A stretch of DNA of 64,000 nucleotides from Salinivirgaceae bacterium (lineage in GTDB: Bacteria > Bacteroidota > Bacteroidia > Bacteroidales > SZUA-534), in assembly GCA_017527435.1 (NCBI GenBank), contig JAFXQB010000001.1, forward strand, positions 130,696 through 194,695, read 5' to 3'. Positions 53,337 to 63,426 of the stretch are shown here, piece after piece; positions within the stretch are counted from its first letter, which is position 1; every line of letters begins with the position of its first letter. The notes under the pieces are model-generated. The model did not search any database and had not been told where the DNA came from. It saw nothing but the letters and a program-made list of their open reading frames with translations. A program made the translations under genes and the position numbers.

Positions 53337-55133
53337 CTACCAACCGGTATTCTGTTGCAATGCACTAAATTTAAGAACTTCATAATATGGTATAGGAGCA
53401 TAATACATATACTCTTTGAAATTACGCTCTGCAACATCAATCACCTCATATGTTGTTTTACCCATATCAACAGTTATGCGCATTCCCTTAGCTGGTTCAT
53501 TCAATTTATCAAGGTCGACTTTCCATCTGCGCAAATCCCAAAAACGTTTGCCCTCGAAACAAAGTTCAATGCGGCGTTCGTTACGTATAAGTTTGCGCAT
53601 CTCGTCCTTATTGTCTTTTATAGACTCCAAATAGTTGTCTGAGATTATGCCTGCACGTTGACGTAAAGCTTTAATAACATCATAAGCAGAGTATCCGTTG
53701 GCACCATTTCCTGTTGGGCCGAAAGCCTCATTGGCCATCTCGGCATAATCTAGGAATAACTCGGTATAACGGATACGGGTAGTATAATGTTTATGCTTAG
53801 ACCCGACTGTAGGATCAAGGTTGATATCGTCACGAGTAAACTTTCTCAGATAGTAACCTGTACGTGTGCCCTTTTCTGTTCCTATACGATCGTCTGTCTT
53901 GGAATTAACCGACACATCGATTTTTTCAGAACTTGCCAAAGTTGGGACACATCCATTATAAATGATATACTCATAAAAGCGCTTGTCACGACCGACATAT
54001 GGTGCCTGGCTATCGTAGCCAGATGCTGGATTATCAATCGGATATCCATTAGCCATAGGGAACGCATCGACGAGATTTTGTGTTGGATTTATCTTCCCTT
54101 TGCCATAAAGCGATGCGGGGAAATAATTTTCCTCTGCAGTACTAGTTGAGGTCTCTGTTCCTGCGCGCCACAAAACCTCTTTAGGATTCTCGTTAGACTG
54201 CAAATTGTCAATCATATTCTTGTCTGTCGACCATTTATAACCATCCGGATCCATACCTGCAATTCCGTTTATGCGAGCAAGATAATTTGATAAATAATCT
54301 GCAGCCTCTTTTTCGGATATTCCCGAATAATCTTTAAAAGCTGGACTTGCGGCATAAAAAGCGACTTGAGCTTGTATGGCCTTTATAATATGACCATCTA
54401 TTTTACCTTTCTGCTTTTCACCAAAAGCACGATTATAATATCCCTGCAAGTCTTTTGATTCACCATAAGTCAAATATTTATCGGGCACACCATCCTTCGA
54501 TACATCGCCAAGTTCATCAGGCAAATATTTCATGGCCTCATTTATATCGCTCATTATCTGATCAATACACTCTTTAAATGTATTGCGAGGATAATTAAAG
54601 TCTGAAGCGCCATCTTCTGATCTTAAATGCAATGGAATACCCATCATTTCACCATCTACCATGCCAGCATGATACTGTAACAGATAGAAATGATACAAAG
54701 CACGCAAAGCATAAGCCTCGCCTTTAAAGTGGTCATTATACATTACACGAAGAACTTCAGGATCTGACCATGCAACCTCATCACATTTTTCAAGAAGCAA
54801 GTTGATATACTGCAATGCATGATAGTTGTTATCCCATATAGACAATGGATTGTTCAAACTTGACCAGCCTGTGGCCATATTCTGATATTTATTACTGTAA
54901 TCATTCGATACGGCATCATCTGTAGCCAAATCGCTATACACGTCGTTAGTATTAGGGTATGATCCCCACAACATTATATAGGCATTACCTATTATTGCCT
55001 GAGCTGATTCAGGTTCTTTAGTAATGACGTCAATGTCACGGTTATTCTCTATTGCCGGTTCCCATACATCATCGCATGAGACAAAAACTCCTGCAACCAA
55101 TAATATAGCTATATTAAACCTTTTATTTTTCAT
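53337..55133 (-). CDS. SusD-like glycan-binding lipoprotein (XusD-type, right locus)
   Basis: 598 residues. Lipoprotein signal GVFVSCDDVWEPAIENN with acidic residues after the Cys. SusD features: GEAYALRALYHFYLLQYHAG, YTELFLDYAEMANEAFG and RNERRIELCFEGKRFWDLRRWK. Ends ALQQNTGW. Paralogue of 39585-41384 with the same order of blocks. Twelve bases downstream of its SusC partner. Confidence 0.93.
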   Translation of the reverse strand: MKNKRFNIAILLVAGVFVSCDDVWEPAIENNRDIDVITKEPESAQAIIGNAYIMLWGSYPNTNDVYSDLATDDAVSNDYSNKYQNMATGWSSLNNPLSIWDNNYHALQYINLLLEKCDEVAWSDPEVLRVMYNDHFKGEAYALRALYHFYLLQYHAGMVDGEMMGIPLHLRSEDGASDFNYPRNTFKECIDQIMSDINEAMKYLPDELGDVSKDGVPDKYLTYGESKDLQGYYNRAFGEKQKGKIDGHIIKAIQAQVAFYAASPAFKDYSGISEKEAADYLSNYLARINGIAGMDPDGYKWSTDKNMIDNLQSNENPKEVLWRAGTETSTSTAEENYFPASLYGKGKINPTQNLVDAFPMANGYPIDNPASGYDSQAPYVGRDKRFYEYIIYNGCVPTLASSEKIDVSVNSKTDDRIGTEKGTRTGYYLRKFTRDDINLDPTVGSKHKHYTTRIRYTELFLDYAEMANEAFGPTGNGANGYSAYDVIKALRQRAGIISDNYLESIKDNKDEMRKLIRNERRIELCFEGKRFWDLRRWKVDLDKLNEPAKGMRITVDMGKTTYEVIDVAERNFKEYMYYAPIPYYEVLKFSALQQNTGW

Positions 55134-55145
55134 GATTCTTAATTG

Positions 55146-57989
55146 TTAGAAGGTTAGTTTAACACCCAAATTGTAGAATCTAGCATCGGGGGCTTCATTT
55201 ATTTTTCGCTCCAGTTCCTTACGCTCTTTGGATATTGTCAGTAAATTACTTCCACTGACATACACTTGCAATTTACTTATCACCTTGTTATTCTCAAACA
55301 ACTCAGTTGGTAAATTATAAGTCAATTGAATCTTTGCAAGCTTGAAGTTATTTTTCTTATAAGTCCAAAAATCTGATGCCACAAAGTTATTTGCACCATT
55401 AGTAGTAGTAAGGCGCGGATAAGTCGCAGACGAAGCATTTTCTGCTGTCCAACTATCACGCACAACAGCAGAATATTTATCATCACCTTTTATCCACCAA
55501 TATGTAGTATCTACTAATGCCGTCTTGCCATAGTCACCAATACCGAGGATGAAAAGAGTAAAATCTTTGTATTTGGCTGTAAAATTTAAACCTAACGACA
55601 GTGGTGCGCCATATTCGCCCTTACGGCCTAATTCTACCTGATCGAGTTTATCAATCTTTCCATCTCCGTTCTGATCTTTATACTTTATATCTCCTGGCTT
55701 AATCTCCTGTCCAAAACTTGTCTGTTCTGGAGATTGATCAATATCAGCCTGGTCTTTAAAGAATCCCAGGTTTTCATATCCCCACAAACCATCAAGATAT
55801 TTACCTTCACGTTTTTGATATTCTTCATTGTATTGCGAATCATCACGTTTTGATGCTTTAGTGGTGTAATACATGCCATTAAGACCAAGACTTAAGTCTA
55901 CAGAACCAACGGACTTATTATAATTAAGCGAGAAATCAAATCCCATGCGATCGTCATTGTTGTAATTAACAAAAGAAACGAAAGTGGATTGAGGATTAGT
56001 AGCCTTAAAATAACTTGGCATTGTTACATCTGTTGTAATTATTCGTCCCGACATTGTATTCTTGAATACAGATGCGTCTATCGTTAATGCATGCTCAAAC
56101 ATTGATACGTATAAATTAGCCGAGATTTCTTTGCGCCTGATAAAATCAAGTTTGCTATTACCTCCACGTTTCGATACCATAGATGTCAGACTTTCATTAC
56201 CAGACCAGTTCCAACCTCCACCATTATCATACTTCGCGACATACAAATAATACTCTGCAGGATTGTTCCCTGTCGGTTCTTTAATATCGGTGTCTGTACA
56301 CAACTGGCTTGCACTTGCACTGAGCATTAATTCATCAAATATACTTCCCTCCATAAAAGATTCATTCGCAAGATTCCAACCCAAAGTTACTGACGGTGAG
56401 AAACCATTCCATGTGCTTTCAGGCAATTTTGAAGAGTGCGGTACAGATAATGTGAAATCTGCATAATAGCGTTTCGCGAAATCATAGTGAGCATTAAATC
56501 CAAGACTTGCGTCACTCTCTGCATGATATCTTCCTGATATCTGCTTTTGATAACCATTAATCAACGCTATAGCTCCTATAGAATGGTCACCAAAAGTACG
56601 ATCATAATTGAAATGAGCATTGAATGCCATCAGATGATTGCTACTACCATCACCAGATTGTTGCTGACCTGTATGCTTGTCCTCACCGATTTTGGTTAAT
56701 GACACAATTATATCCTCATTACCATTACTTAACCAACCAGGGGTATATGTTGCATAAGAATCCTTGTAAGAGTTTGAATACGTAGTTGCAAAATCTATAG
56801 CAAATTGTGTATGAAACGACAAGCCTTGAACCAGTGGATCCAAATTGAAATCAAGAGCCGCATCATATTGGATCTGACGACTTGTCCACGTACGTGTACC
56901 AGCACAATACATATCCGCAAATATGTTAGTCTTATCAGTCTGTGTACCTGCCAAGAATTGTCCATCTACAATATTAGCCATTGTTTTAATGCTATTCTGA
57001 GCTTCAATCGCATTAGAATCTACATATTCAATCGGAATGAAAGGTGATATCCTATTAGGACGTAATTGAGCTGCCTTTTTCCAATAATCACCTTGACTTA
57101 TGGCTGACTTATCATTGTAGAACGTAGCACTAGCATCAATACGGGCCTTAATATAGTCAGTTATATCAATATCGATATTACCACGTACATCAAATCGATC
57201 AATACGGCTATGCTTCGCTTCGCTCTCTTTAAAATGAGAACCGATGCGATAATAACTGATATTGCTATAAAAACGAGCGAAATCATTACCACCCTGTATT
57301 TCCGTCGATACATCCGTACGATTATAAGCCTTCTTTATCATATCAGAGCTATAGAACTGAACATCAGGATAACGATACTTATTTTTGCCTGCTGCATAGT
57401 TATATATATCCTCATCAGAGTACACTGCATCTTTACCATCATTTTGCGATGCAAGATTGTAATAATGCATATACTCTGCTGAACCCAAATACTCAGGATA
57501 CGACTTATCTACAAACCAGCCTGTATTTGCTCTAGCTGATACTTGTATAGGTTGTTTAGCTCCACGTTTCGTAGTGACAAGTATCACACCTTTTGCACCA
57601 TGACTGCCATAAAGATTAGCGGCAGCAGCACTTTTAAGAAACGTTATTGACTCTATCTCTTCAGGTTTGATATTATTAATATCACGAGGAACACCATCAA
57701 TAAGTATCATCTTATCATCCATTCCCCATAAACTTTTGCCGTTCCAACCGCCGACAAAAGCCTGCAGATTCTCATCGGCCTGATAAAAATAGTTTTTTTC
57801 CAATAGCTTACGGACATTTATACTAGATACGCCTCCTAACAAGTCAACGCTATTGACTTGTCTAAAAGCGACTTGTACTTCTTGCTCATCGACAAGTGTA
57901 TCCGCAATGACAACATCTTGTGCCTTAGTCACAACTGAACTACCAGCCAATAATGCTATAATCAGTAATTTATATTTATTGCGATTCAT
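55146..57989 (-). CDS. SusC-like TonB-dependent transporter, short form (XusC-type, right locus)
   Basis: 947 residues with signal peptide (about 1-23). No carboxypeptidase-regulatory-like domain; begins VDEQEVQVAFRQVNSVDLLG, then plug (GWNGKSLWGMDDKMILIDG; AAAANLYGSHGAKGVILVTT) and barrel ending RFYNLGVKLTF. DQNGDGKIDKLDQVELG is a calcium-loop-like stretch also present in the paralogue 41407-44247. The gene is visibly A/T-rich. Second outer-membrane transporter of the right operon. Confidence 0.93.
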   Translation of the reverse strand: MNRNKYKLLIIALLAGSSVVTKAQDVVIADTLVDEQEVQVAFRQVNSVDLLGGVSSINVRKLLEKNYFYQADENLQAFVGGWNGKSLWGMDDKMILIDGVPRDINNIKPEEIESITFLKSAAAANLYGSHGAKGVILVTTKRGAKQPIQVSARANTGWFVDKSYPEYLGSAEYMHYYNLASQNDGKDAVYSDEDIYNYAAGKNKYRYPDVQFYSSDMIKKAYNRTDVSTEIQGGNDFARFYSNISYYRIGSHFKESEAKHSRIDRFDVRGNIDIDITDYIKARIDASATFYNDKSAISQGDYWKKAAQLRPNRISPFIPIEYVDSNAIEAQNSIKTMANIVDGQFLAGTQTDKTNIFADMYCAGTRTWTSRQIQYDAALDFNLDPLVQGLSFHTQFAIDFATTYSNSYKDSYATYTPGWLSNGNEDIIVSLTKIGEDKHTGQQQSGDGSSNHLMAFNAHFNYDRTFGDHSIGAIALINGYQKQISGRYHAESDASLGFNAHYDFAKRYYADFTLSVPHSSKLPESTWNGFSPSVTLGWNLANESFMEGSIFDELMLSASASQLCTDTDIKEPTGNNPAEYYLYVAKYDNGGGWNWSGNESLTSMVSKRGGNSKLDFIRRKEISANLYVSMFEHALTIDASVFKNTMSGRIITTDVTMPSYFKATNPQSTFVSFVNYNNDDRMGFDFSLNYNKSVGSVDLSLGLNGMYYTTKASKRDDSQYNEEYQKREGKYLDGLWGYENLGFFKDQADIDQSPEQTSFGQEIKPGDIKYKDQNGDGKIDKLDQVELGRKGEYGAPLSLGLNFTAKYKDFTLFILGIGDYGKTALVDTTYWWIKGDDKYSAVVRDSWTAENASSATYPRLTTTNGANNFVASDFWTYKKNNFKLAKIQLTYNLPTELFENNKVISKLQVYVSGSNLLTISKERKELERKINEAPDARFYNLGVKLTF

Positions 57990-58007
57990 AATCTAATTAT
58001 TAAGTTA

Positions 58008-59966
58008 TTACCATCCTGGATTCTGTGAGTATTCTTCATAGAAATGTACTTGATCATCTGGTAACGGGAACCAGTAATGTTTAGTTCCAAAATTACGTGT
58101 AACTATCACTTTTTCAGACCATCCTGTTACTTCAGCATCACGCGGGTCGTTGGCTTCATCTTCATACCATTCGTCTTTATTAACACGGGTAAATTCTTGA
58201 GAAGTCTTAACGTTGTACGGATACTCTGTAAGAAGCAACCATCGTTGAAGATCGTTAAAACGGAATCCCTCAAAAGCCAATTCACATGCGCGTTCTCTAC
58301 GGACTTCATCCATAAATTTAATTTTATCACCAAGGAATTTATCATTAACATGAGCTACCTTTACTCTGTCACGCAATACATTTATTGCATCAACTGCAGA
58401 CCTAGAGCAACTCGTTGACTTATAATTAGAGCCTTCTATAGCTGCACCCGCCTCTGCATACATCAAATATATATCTGCGACACGCATATAAGGAAGATAA
58501 CATTTCGGATTATTAGTCGCGCCCCTGCCATCCTTATCAAGTTTGTTAGCAGTGTGTGGAATAAGTTTTTGACAGAAATAACCACTACGTGAACCATATT
58601 GGGCATCTCTCTGATATCCATTGGTATAAAGCGTACAATATTTTTCCTTCTCGTAACCCGTTGGTGTAGTATTGATATAAAGGAAACCATCAAAAACTAT
58701 ATCATGATAGAATCGAGGATCACGATTTTTGAATGGATGTTTCGGATCAAATTTCGAGTCCGGATCATTCAGTGGCAGGCCATCATCTGTGCCATAAGCA
58801 TAATTGACATAGTTTGCTGTCGGTGCAAATGCCATATCGCCCTGGAACAATCCCTGTACATTTGAACCCCATAATGTTCCAAAGTGCCAACCCACATCAT
58901 CGTTCTTACCACCTTTGGGACCACGCATCATTGCCTCTGTCGATCCTGGTTGTAAACTGGACTGGTTTTTGGTAAAAAATATCTCTGAATAGCAAGAACT
59001 TGCTGACCTTGATTTCTCATGGTTGTAAATATCTGCATAATCAAATTGAGCAAGAGCATATGGTGTTTTGCCAGACTCAATAAGACTAATACATTCACCA
59101 AGAACATCCGCGGCCTGTTTTGCCAATTCCACATCATAATCATAAGTATGAGTACCACCAAGTTGCGGGCCATGTACACTTAATGGACTTGCGGCCCACA
59201 AAAGCATTTTGCCCTGATAACCCAAAGCAGTAGCCTGAGTTACTCGAAGGTCGTTCTGCCCCATAGTTTTACGGCCAACCGCTGATTCGTCCCAATTAGC
59301 AGGAAGAAGTTCTGCAGCCTTACCAAAATCCTCTGCGGCCAATTTTGCACACTCCTGAAATGGCAAACGTGGATAAGTCAACTTCTCTGATGCAGAGGGG
59401 ACCTCTGTTATATATGGAAGTCCGCCTACATAAAACATCATCTCAGAATAATACCATGCACGGAAAAAATATAGCTGACCGGCAATAGTATTTTTCTCCT
59501 CCTCCGTAGCTGTTATTTTATCAAGATTAGCTAATCCCAAATTGCAAACACGGATATTTCCCCACATCACGTTCCACAAATGAGCATTTTGACGTCCATC
59601 TTGGATTGGACCAGTATTACCTTGGTTTAGGTAAGTTAATGTTTCTCCAGTTATCCATGGCCAATAGTTACCATTGTCAAGTTGGGTAGAAAAGGTCTTG
59701 TTACCTTGTTCGGAAACCGATACGATTTCATCTTCTCCCCAGTTGAATGTTGTCTGCCAATAATTTGTCTCCTTATGAGGAATACCCGAGTAAACCGCAT
59801 CTACAAATCCCTGGAAATTAGTGTAATTCTTGAATGCAGCCTCCGGATCGACATCCGTACCTTCTTCTTTGTCCAAATAGTCAGTACAAGACGACATCCC
59901 GCCTACAACGAATAACGCGATGAAGACTGTTGACGTTATTTTATACAATATTCTTTTCATATTCAT
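58008..59966 (-). CDS. SusD-like glycan-binding lipoprotein (XusB-type, right locus)
   Basis: 652 residues; two possible ATGs (59966 and 59960), the first used. Lipoprotein signal GGMSSCTDYLDKEEGTD. SusD features: FFRAWYYSEMMFYVGGLPYI, MRVADIYLMYAEAGAAIEGS and RRERACELAFEGFRFNDLQRW. Ends YEEYSQNPGW. Four bases downstream of its SusC partner. Paralogue of 44284-46269. Confidence 0.94.
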   Translation of the reverse strand: MNMKRILYKITSTVFIALFVVGGMSSCTDYLDKEEGTDVDPEAAFKNYTNFQGFVDAVYSGIPHKETNYWQTTFNWGEDEIVSVSEQGNKTFSTQLDNGNYWPWITGETLTYLNQGNTGPIQDGRQNAHLWNVMWGNIRVCNLGLANLDKITATEEEKNTIAGQLYFFRAWYYSEMMFYVGGLPYITEVPSASEKLTYPRLPFQECAKLAAEDFGKAAELLPANWDESAVGRKTMGQNDLRVTQATALGYQGKMLLWAASPLSVHGPQLGGTHTYDYDVELAKQAADVLGECISLIESGKTPYALAQFDYADIYNHEKSRSASSCYSEIFFTKNQSSLQPGSTEAMMRGPKGGKNDDVGWHFGTLWGSNVQGLFQGDMAFAPTANYVNYAYGTDDGLPLNDPDSKFDPKHPFKNRDPRFYHDIVFDGFLYINTTPTGYEKEKYCTLYTNGYQRDAQYGSRSGYFCQKLIPHTANKLDKDGRGATNNPKCYLPYMRVADIYLMYAEAGAAIEGSNYKSTSCSRSAVDAINVLRDRVKVAHVNDKFLGDKIKFMDEVRRERACELAFEGFRFNDLQRWLLLTEYPYNVKTSQEFTRVNKDEWYEDEANDPRDAEVTGWSEKVIVTRNFGTKHYWFPLPDDQVHFYEEYSQNPGW

Positions 59967-59970
59967 TAAT

Positions 59971-62900
59971 TTATAAAGAGAATTTTAAACCTAAATTAAA
60001 ACGTTTTACCGTTGGATACTGACCATCGCTACCACTATTTCCAGCCAAGTTAGACTCACGATCGTCCGGCATCTTAGTCCAAACCCAAAGGTTGTTACCA
60101 TTGATAAAGAGTTTTACATTCTTTATTGTATACTTGCCTATATCAACTTTTTTCAACGTATAAGCCAACTCGGCATTCTTCAAACGTAAATATGAGCCGT
60201 CATACATAAACTGGGTTCCGTTTATACGATTATTGAAGTCATCGTCGCTAGAGAACAAACGAGGTGTTATGACTTTAGCATTATTATGATCTTCCGACCA
60301 AGTAGTACCATTATCATAAACATTATTATACTGCTTATAGAAAGAATTGAGTGCGACCTGACGTGTTACGTTGCTCACACCATAGAACTGAGCGAAGCAA
60401 CTGAAACCTTTCCATTCAAAACCCACAGTAGCATTGTAAGTATTTTGCGGTATTGACGAGAATCCCCAAGGAATCTGATCATTAAGGTCAATTTTACCAT
60501 CACCATTAAAGTCAACTAAATAATAATCACCCGGTAATTTAAAATTGTCTTTTGAATCATACTTAGTACTACCATACACATCATCATAATTCTGCATAAA
60601 GTCTTCACTTACATATGTAATTGTCTGATCAATGGCGTATCCGGCTTTCTTGCGGTAGCTAGCCTTCAATTCCGGATCATCCATATCAATAACCTTGTTT
60701 TCGGCATGAGTGAAATTAATGTTTGCCCAAAGGCGCATATCACGACTAAACTGTTTGTTAACACGTAACTCTACCTCATAACCGCGATTCTTAATAATTC
60801 CAAGATTAGCAGGTGCTGCATCAATACCGAAATAAGAAGGTGTAGCACGTTTGTTACCTGCTATAAATACATCAGAACGCTTATCTCTAAATATCTCCAC
60901 TGATCCGGCCAACAGACCTTTAAACAATGAGTAATCAATACCAAAATTGAATTTCCGGACGACCTCCCAATGTATATCAGGATTTCCTACAGATGTCTCT
61001 TTGTATTGTGTATACGGGCTATTGGTTCCATCACCAGATATCTGTACATTGCCACCATAGCTCCATGAAGACTGATATGCAAATCTCTTGACGCCACCAT
61101 CATCACCAATCTCGCCGTATGACGCACGAAGTTTCAACATATCAAGTACCCCTGATTCTTTAACAAATGCCATAAACGGTTCCTCTGTAACCATCCAACC
61201 TACAGCACCTGAATTGAAAAATGCAAATCGATTTTCTGATGAGAATTTCTCTGATCCGTTATATGCTCCATTATACTCAAGGAAATAACGACGATTCCAA
61301 TCATATGTCAAACGGAACACCCAATCTTCTCGATATGAGGGGATGCCCGTACCAGTATTATATTCTTGACGTCCAAAGTTTCCCATAGCTGTTACGTTAT
61401 TCATACCAAATTGACGTCCATAATTGAGTTGCAGCTGATATGTTGTATTGCGTTGAGTAGCACCGTTATTTACTCCGCCACCACTTACGCCCCATTTAAC
61501 AGGTTGCATATAGTCAAATTGGTTAGGTCCTTGTGTCGGATCCTTTTCTGTTACATATCCTGTATATGGATTGATATATTTCATACGCGGAGGATTTTGT
61601 GAATATGAATCGGTACCATCAATTTCGCGTCCGCTTTGAGAAAAATTGTTATCCCATGCCAACATTGCTCTGAATCGAAGACCTTCTGTAATGAACTTCA
61701 AATCCTGCTCAATGGTGAAATCTGTCGTAATACGTGTTGATGTTGTGTGTGTAACACCAGTAAGAGCTATCTTCTCAACCGAGTTTGGGAGGTCTTTTGT
61801 AATTGAGTTATACCCCCATGCCCCATCTGAATACCGGGGATACATAGCATCAGGAGCCGTATTATAAGCTCCAGCCCATTTCTGATTCAACTCATAGTCA
61901 CCCAGATTACCATAACGGCCACGCGAAGTTTTCTGGTCACCCCTAGATCCCGCGATGTTAACCTTAAATATAGTTGTAGGTGTAATCGTGAAATCGAGGT
62001 TAGAGCGGAAGTTTACTCTGTAATATCCTACACCGCCGTCATAACCCATTCCGTTATCAAATTCTTTAAACAAGTCACCTTCTTTGACAAAATCAATTGA
62101 AGTAAAGTAACGGACGACTTTTGTACCACCTCCAATATTTATATTGGCATTATAAGACATGGCATATTTCTTAAACAAATAATCCTGCCAGTCGATATTC
62201 GGATATCGCTCCTGCTGTTCAACCGTAGTCTGATTACGGAATTTATCAATAAATGGTTGTGGATTGACACTGCTCCACGAAGCTTCCGGCGTAATATTCA
62301 TCTCATGTTCCAATGACATATTACGGAACATTAAAGCATCGTATGAATCATATTTACCAGGCAATTTAGAAACCGTCTTCATAATAGCATTGGCTGAAAC
62401 ATTGATTTGCGCCTTTCCTTCTTGACCTCGTTTGGTAGTAATCAATATTACACCATTCGCGCCTTTAACACCGTAGACCGCCGTGGCAGAGGCGTCCTTT
62501 AAGACAGAAATAGTTTCCACCGATGCCATATCGACAAAAGCCATCGGACGTTCAATACCATCAACCAACACAAGAGGATCAGAGTTATTTGGAGAACTTT
62601 GACCTCGAATGAAAATTTTGGGCTCCTCATCACCCGGCATACCTGAAGTTGCCGTAGTTACGACACCTGGCAGGTTACCTGTCAATGCCGCACCAATATT
62701 TGTAACACCTGCTGCACGCTGAAGTGTTGCACCTGTTGTTTGTGCGATTGCACCTACGACTGAAGCTTTTTTCTGTTGTCCGTAACCGACAACCACAACT
62801 TCTTCCAAACCCACCATGTCAGGCACCAACGAAATGTTGTAAGGACCAGCCCCTCTAACGGTTACCTCCTCTGTGGTATAACCAATATAGGTTATTACCA

Positions 62901-63120
62901 ACACATCATTATCAGTAGCCTGCATACTGAATGAACCGTCGCCTCCCGTGATTGTTCCTAACGTCGTACCTTTAATTACAACGTTAACACCAGGGATTGG
63001 CATTTGCTCTTCATCCAATATTTTTCCCGAAATCTCATGTTTCTGGGCAAAAACACTGAATGACAGCAACATCACTGGCAGCATCGCTACCGCCAATTTC
63101 CATAATCGATGTTTTCCCAT
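59971..63120 (-). CDS. SusC-like TonB-dependent transporter (XusA-type, right locus)
   Basis: 1049 residues. Signal peptide (LSFSVFAQ), carboxypeptidase-regulatory-like domain about 27-105 (ISGKILDEEQMPIPGVNVVI), LEEVVVVGYGQQKKASVVGA, plug (DPLVLVDGIERPM; DASATAVYGVKGANGVILIT) and barrel ending KRFNLGLKFSL. First gene of the right operon, 306 bases downstream of the hybrid regulator gene. Nearly the same N-terminal 250 residues as 46281-49445. Confidence 0.95.
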   Translation of the reverse strand: MGKHRLWKLAVAMLPVMLLSFSVFAQKHEISGKILDEEQMPIPGVNVVIKGTTLGTITGGDGSFSMQATDNDVLVITYIGYTTEEVTVRGAGPYNISLVPDMVGLEEVVVVGYGQQKKASVVGAIAQTTGATLQRAAGVTNIGAALTGNLPGVVTTATSGMPGDEEPKIFIRGQSSPNNSDPLVLVDGIERPMAFVDMASVETISVLKDASATAVYGVKGANGVILITTKRGQEGKAQINVSANAIMKTVSKLPGKYDSYDALMFRNMSLEHEMNITPEASWSSVNPQPFIDKFRNQTTVEQQERYPNIDWQDYLFKKYAMSYNANINIGGGTKVVRYFTSIDFVKEGDLFKEFDNGMGYDGGVGYYRVNFRSNLDFTITPTTIFKVNIAGSRGDQKTSRGRYGNLGDYELNQKWAGAYNTAPDAMYPRYSDGAWGYNSITKDLPNSVEKIALTGVTHTTSTRITTDFTIEQDLKFITEGLRFRAMLAWDNNFSQSGREIDGTDSYSQNPPRMKYINPYTGYVTEKDPTQGPNQFDYMQPVKWGVSGGGVNNGATQRNTTYQLQLNYGRQFGMNNVTAMGNFGRQEYNTGTGIPSYREDWVFRLTYDWNRRYFLEYNGAYNGSEKFSSENRFAFFNSGAVGWMVTEEPFMAFVKESGVLDMLKLRASYGEIGDDGGVKRFAYQSSWSYGGNVQISGDGTNSPYTQYKETSVGNPDIHWEVVRKFNFGIDYSLFKGLLAGSVEIFRDKRSDVFIAGNKRATPSYFGIDAAPANLGIIKNRGYEVELRVNKQFSRDMRLWANINFTHAENKVIDMDDPELKASYRKKAGYAIDQTITYVSEDFMQNYDDVYGSTKYDSKDNFKLPGDYYLVDFNGDGKIDLNDQIPWGFSSIPQNTYNATVGFEWKGFSCFAQFYGVSNVTRQVALNSFYKQYNNVYDNGTTWSEDHNNAKVITPRLFSSDDDFNNRINGTQFMYDGSYLRLKNAELAYTLKKVDIGKYTIKNVKLFINGNNLWVWTKMPDDRESNLAGNSGSDGQYPTVKRFNLGLKFSL

Positions 63121-63426
63121 TTTTAAATTGTTTGATTATTAAATGTTTATAGTCGCTTTTACCGTAATACGGTATTTTTTTAATTGCGTCAAAGATTATA
63201 AAAAAACACCACCACGCATCTAATCAATTGGCACATTATGTTTAGCGAACGTTACAACAATAGGTAAATAATGTTACAAATCATTTTGCGTATGTAACAT
63301 CATAATGACCTATTTGCACATAAAACCAATCATTTAATATGCATCACAGGTTAATAAAAAAAGACCTTTAAAGTCAAAAGCAATAGAAAAGATTACCAGG
63401 ACTAATTTGTAATTTTAATCGACATT
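63121..63426. other. Regulatory region between the hybrid regulator and the right Xus-type operon
   Basis: 306 bases without a gene. Contains the inverted repeat TACCGT-AAT-ACGGTA (63160-63174) in the leader; a weak -7-like TATAATCTTTG on the minus strand (63200-63190), which has three rather than two bases between TA and TTTG; and GTTACAA half-sites at 63251-63257 and 63273-63279 plus TGTAAC at 63293-63298. The leader bases near the ATG (AGCGACTAT then AATAATCAAA) match the leader of the left operon. A weak stem with a U run lies near 63363-63375 after the regulator gene. Confidence 0.7.
63251..63300. promoter_or_regulatory. GTTACA half-sites, candidate regulator binding site
   Basis: GTTACAA at 63251-63257 and 63273-63279 are direct repeats 22 bases apart. 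ATGTTACA (63271-63278) and TGTAACAT (63293-63300) form a perfect 8-bp inverted repeat with a 14-base spacer. The two-turn spacing suits AraC-type domains such as that of the adjacent hybrid regulator. Confidence 0.55.

Noticed and set aside
63363..63382. Rho-independent terminator after the hybrid regulator gene
   Set aside because: The stem GAC/GTC around TTTAAA is too short to be convincing, although a U run follows.
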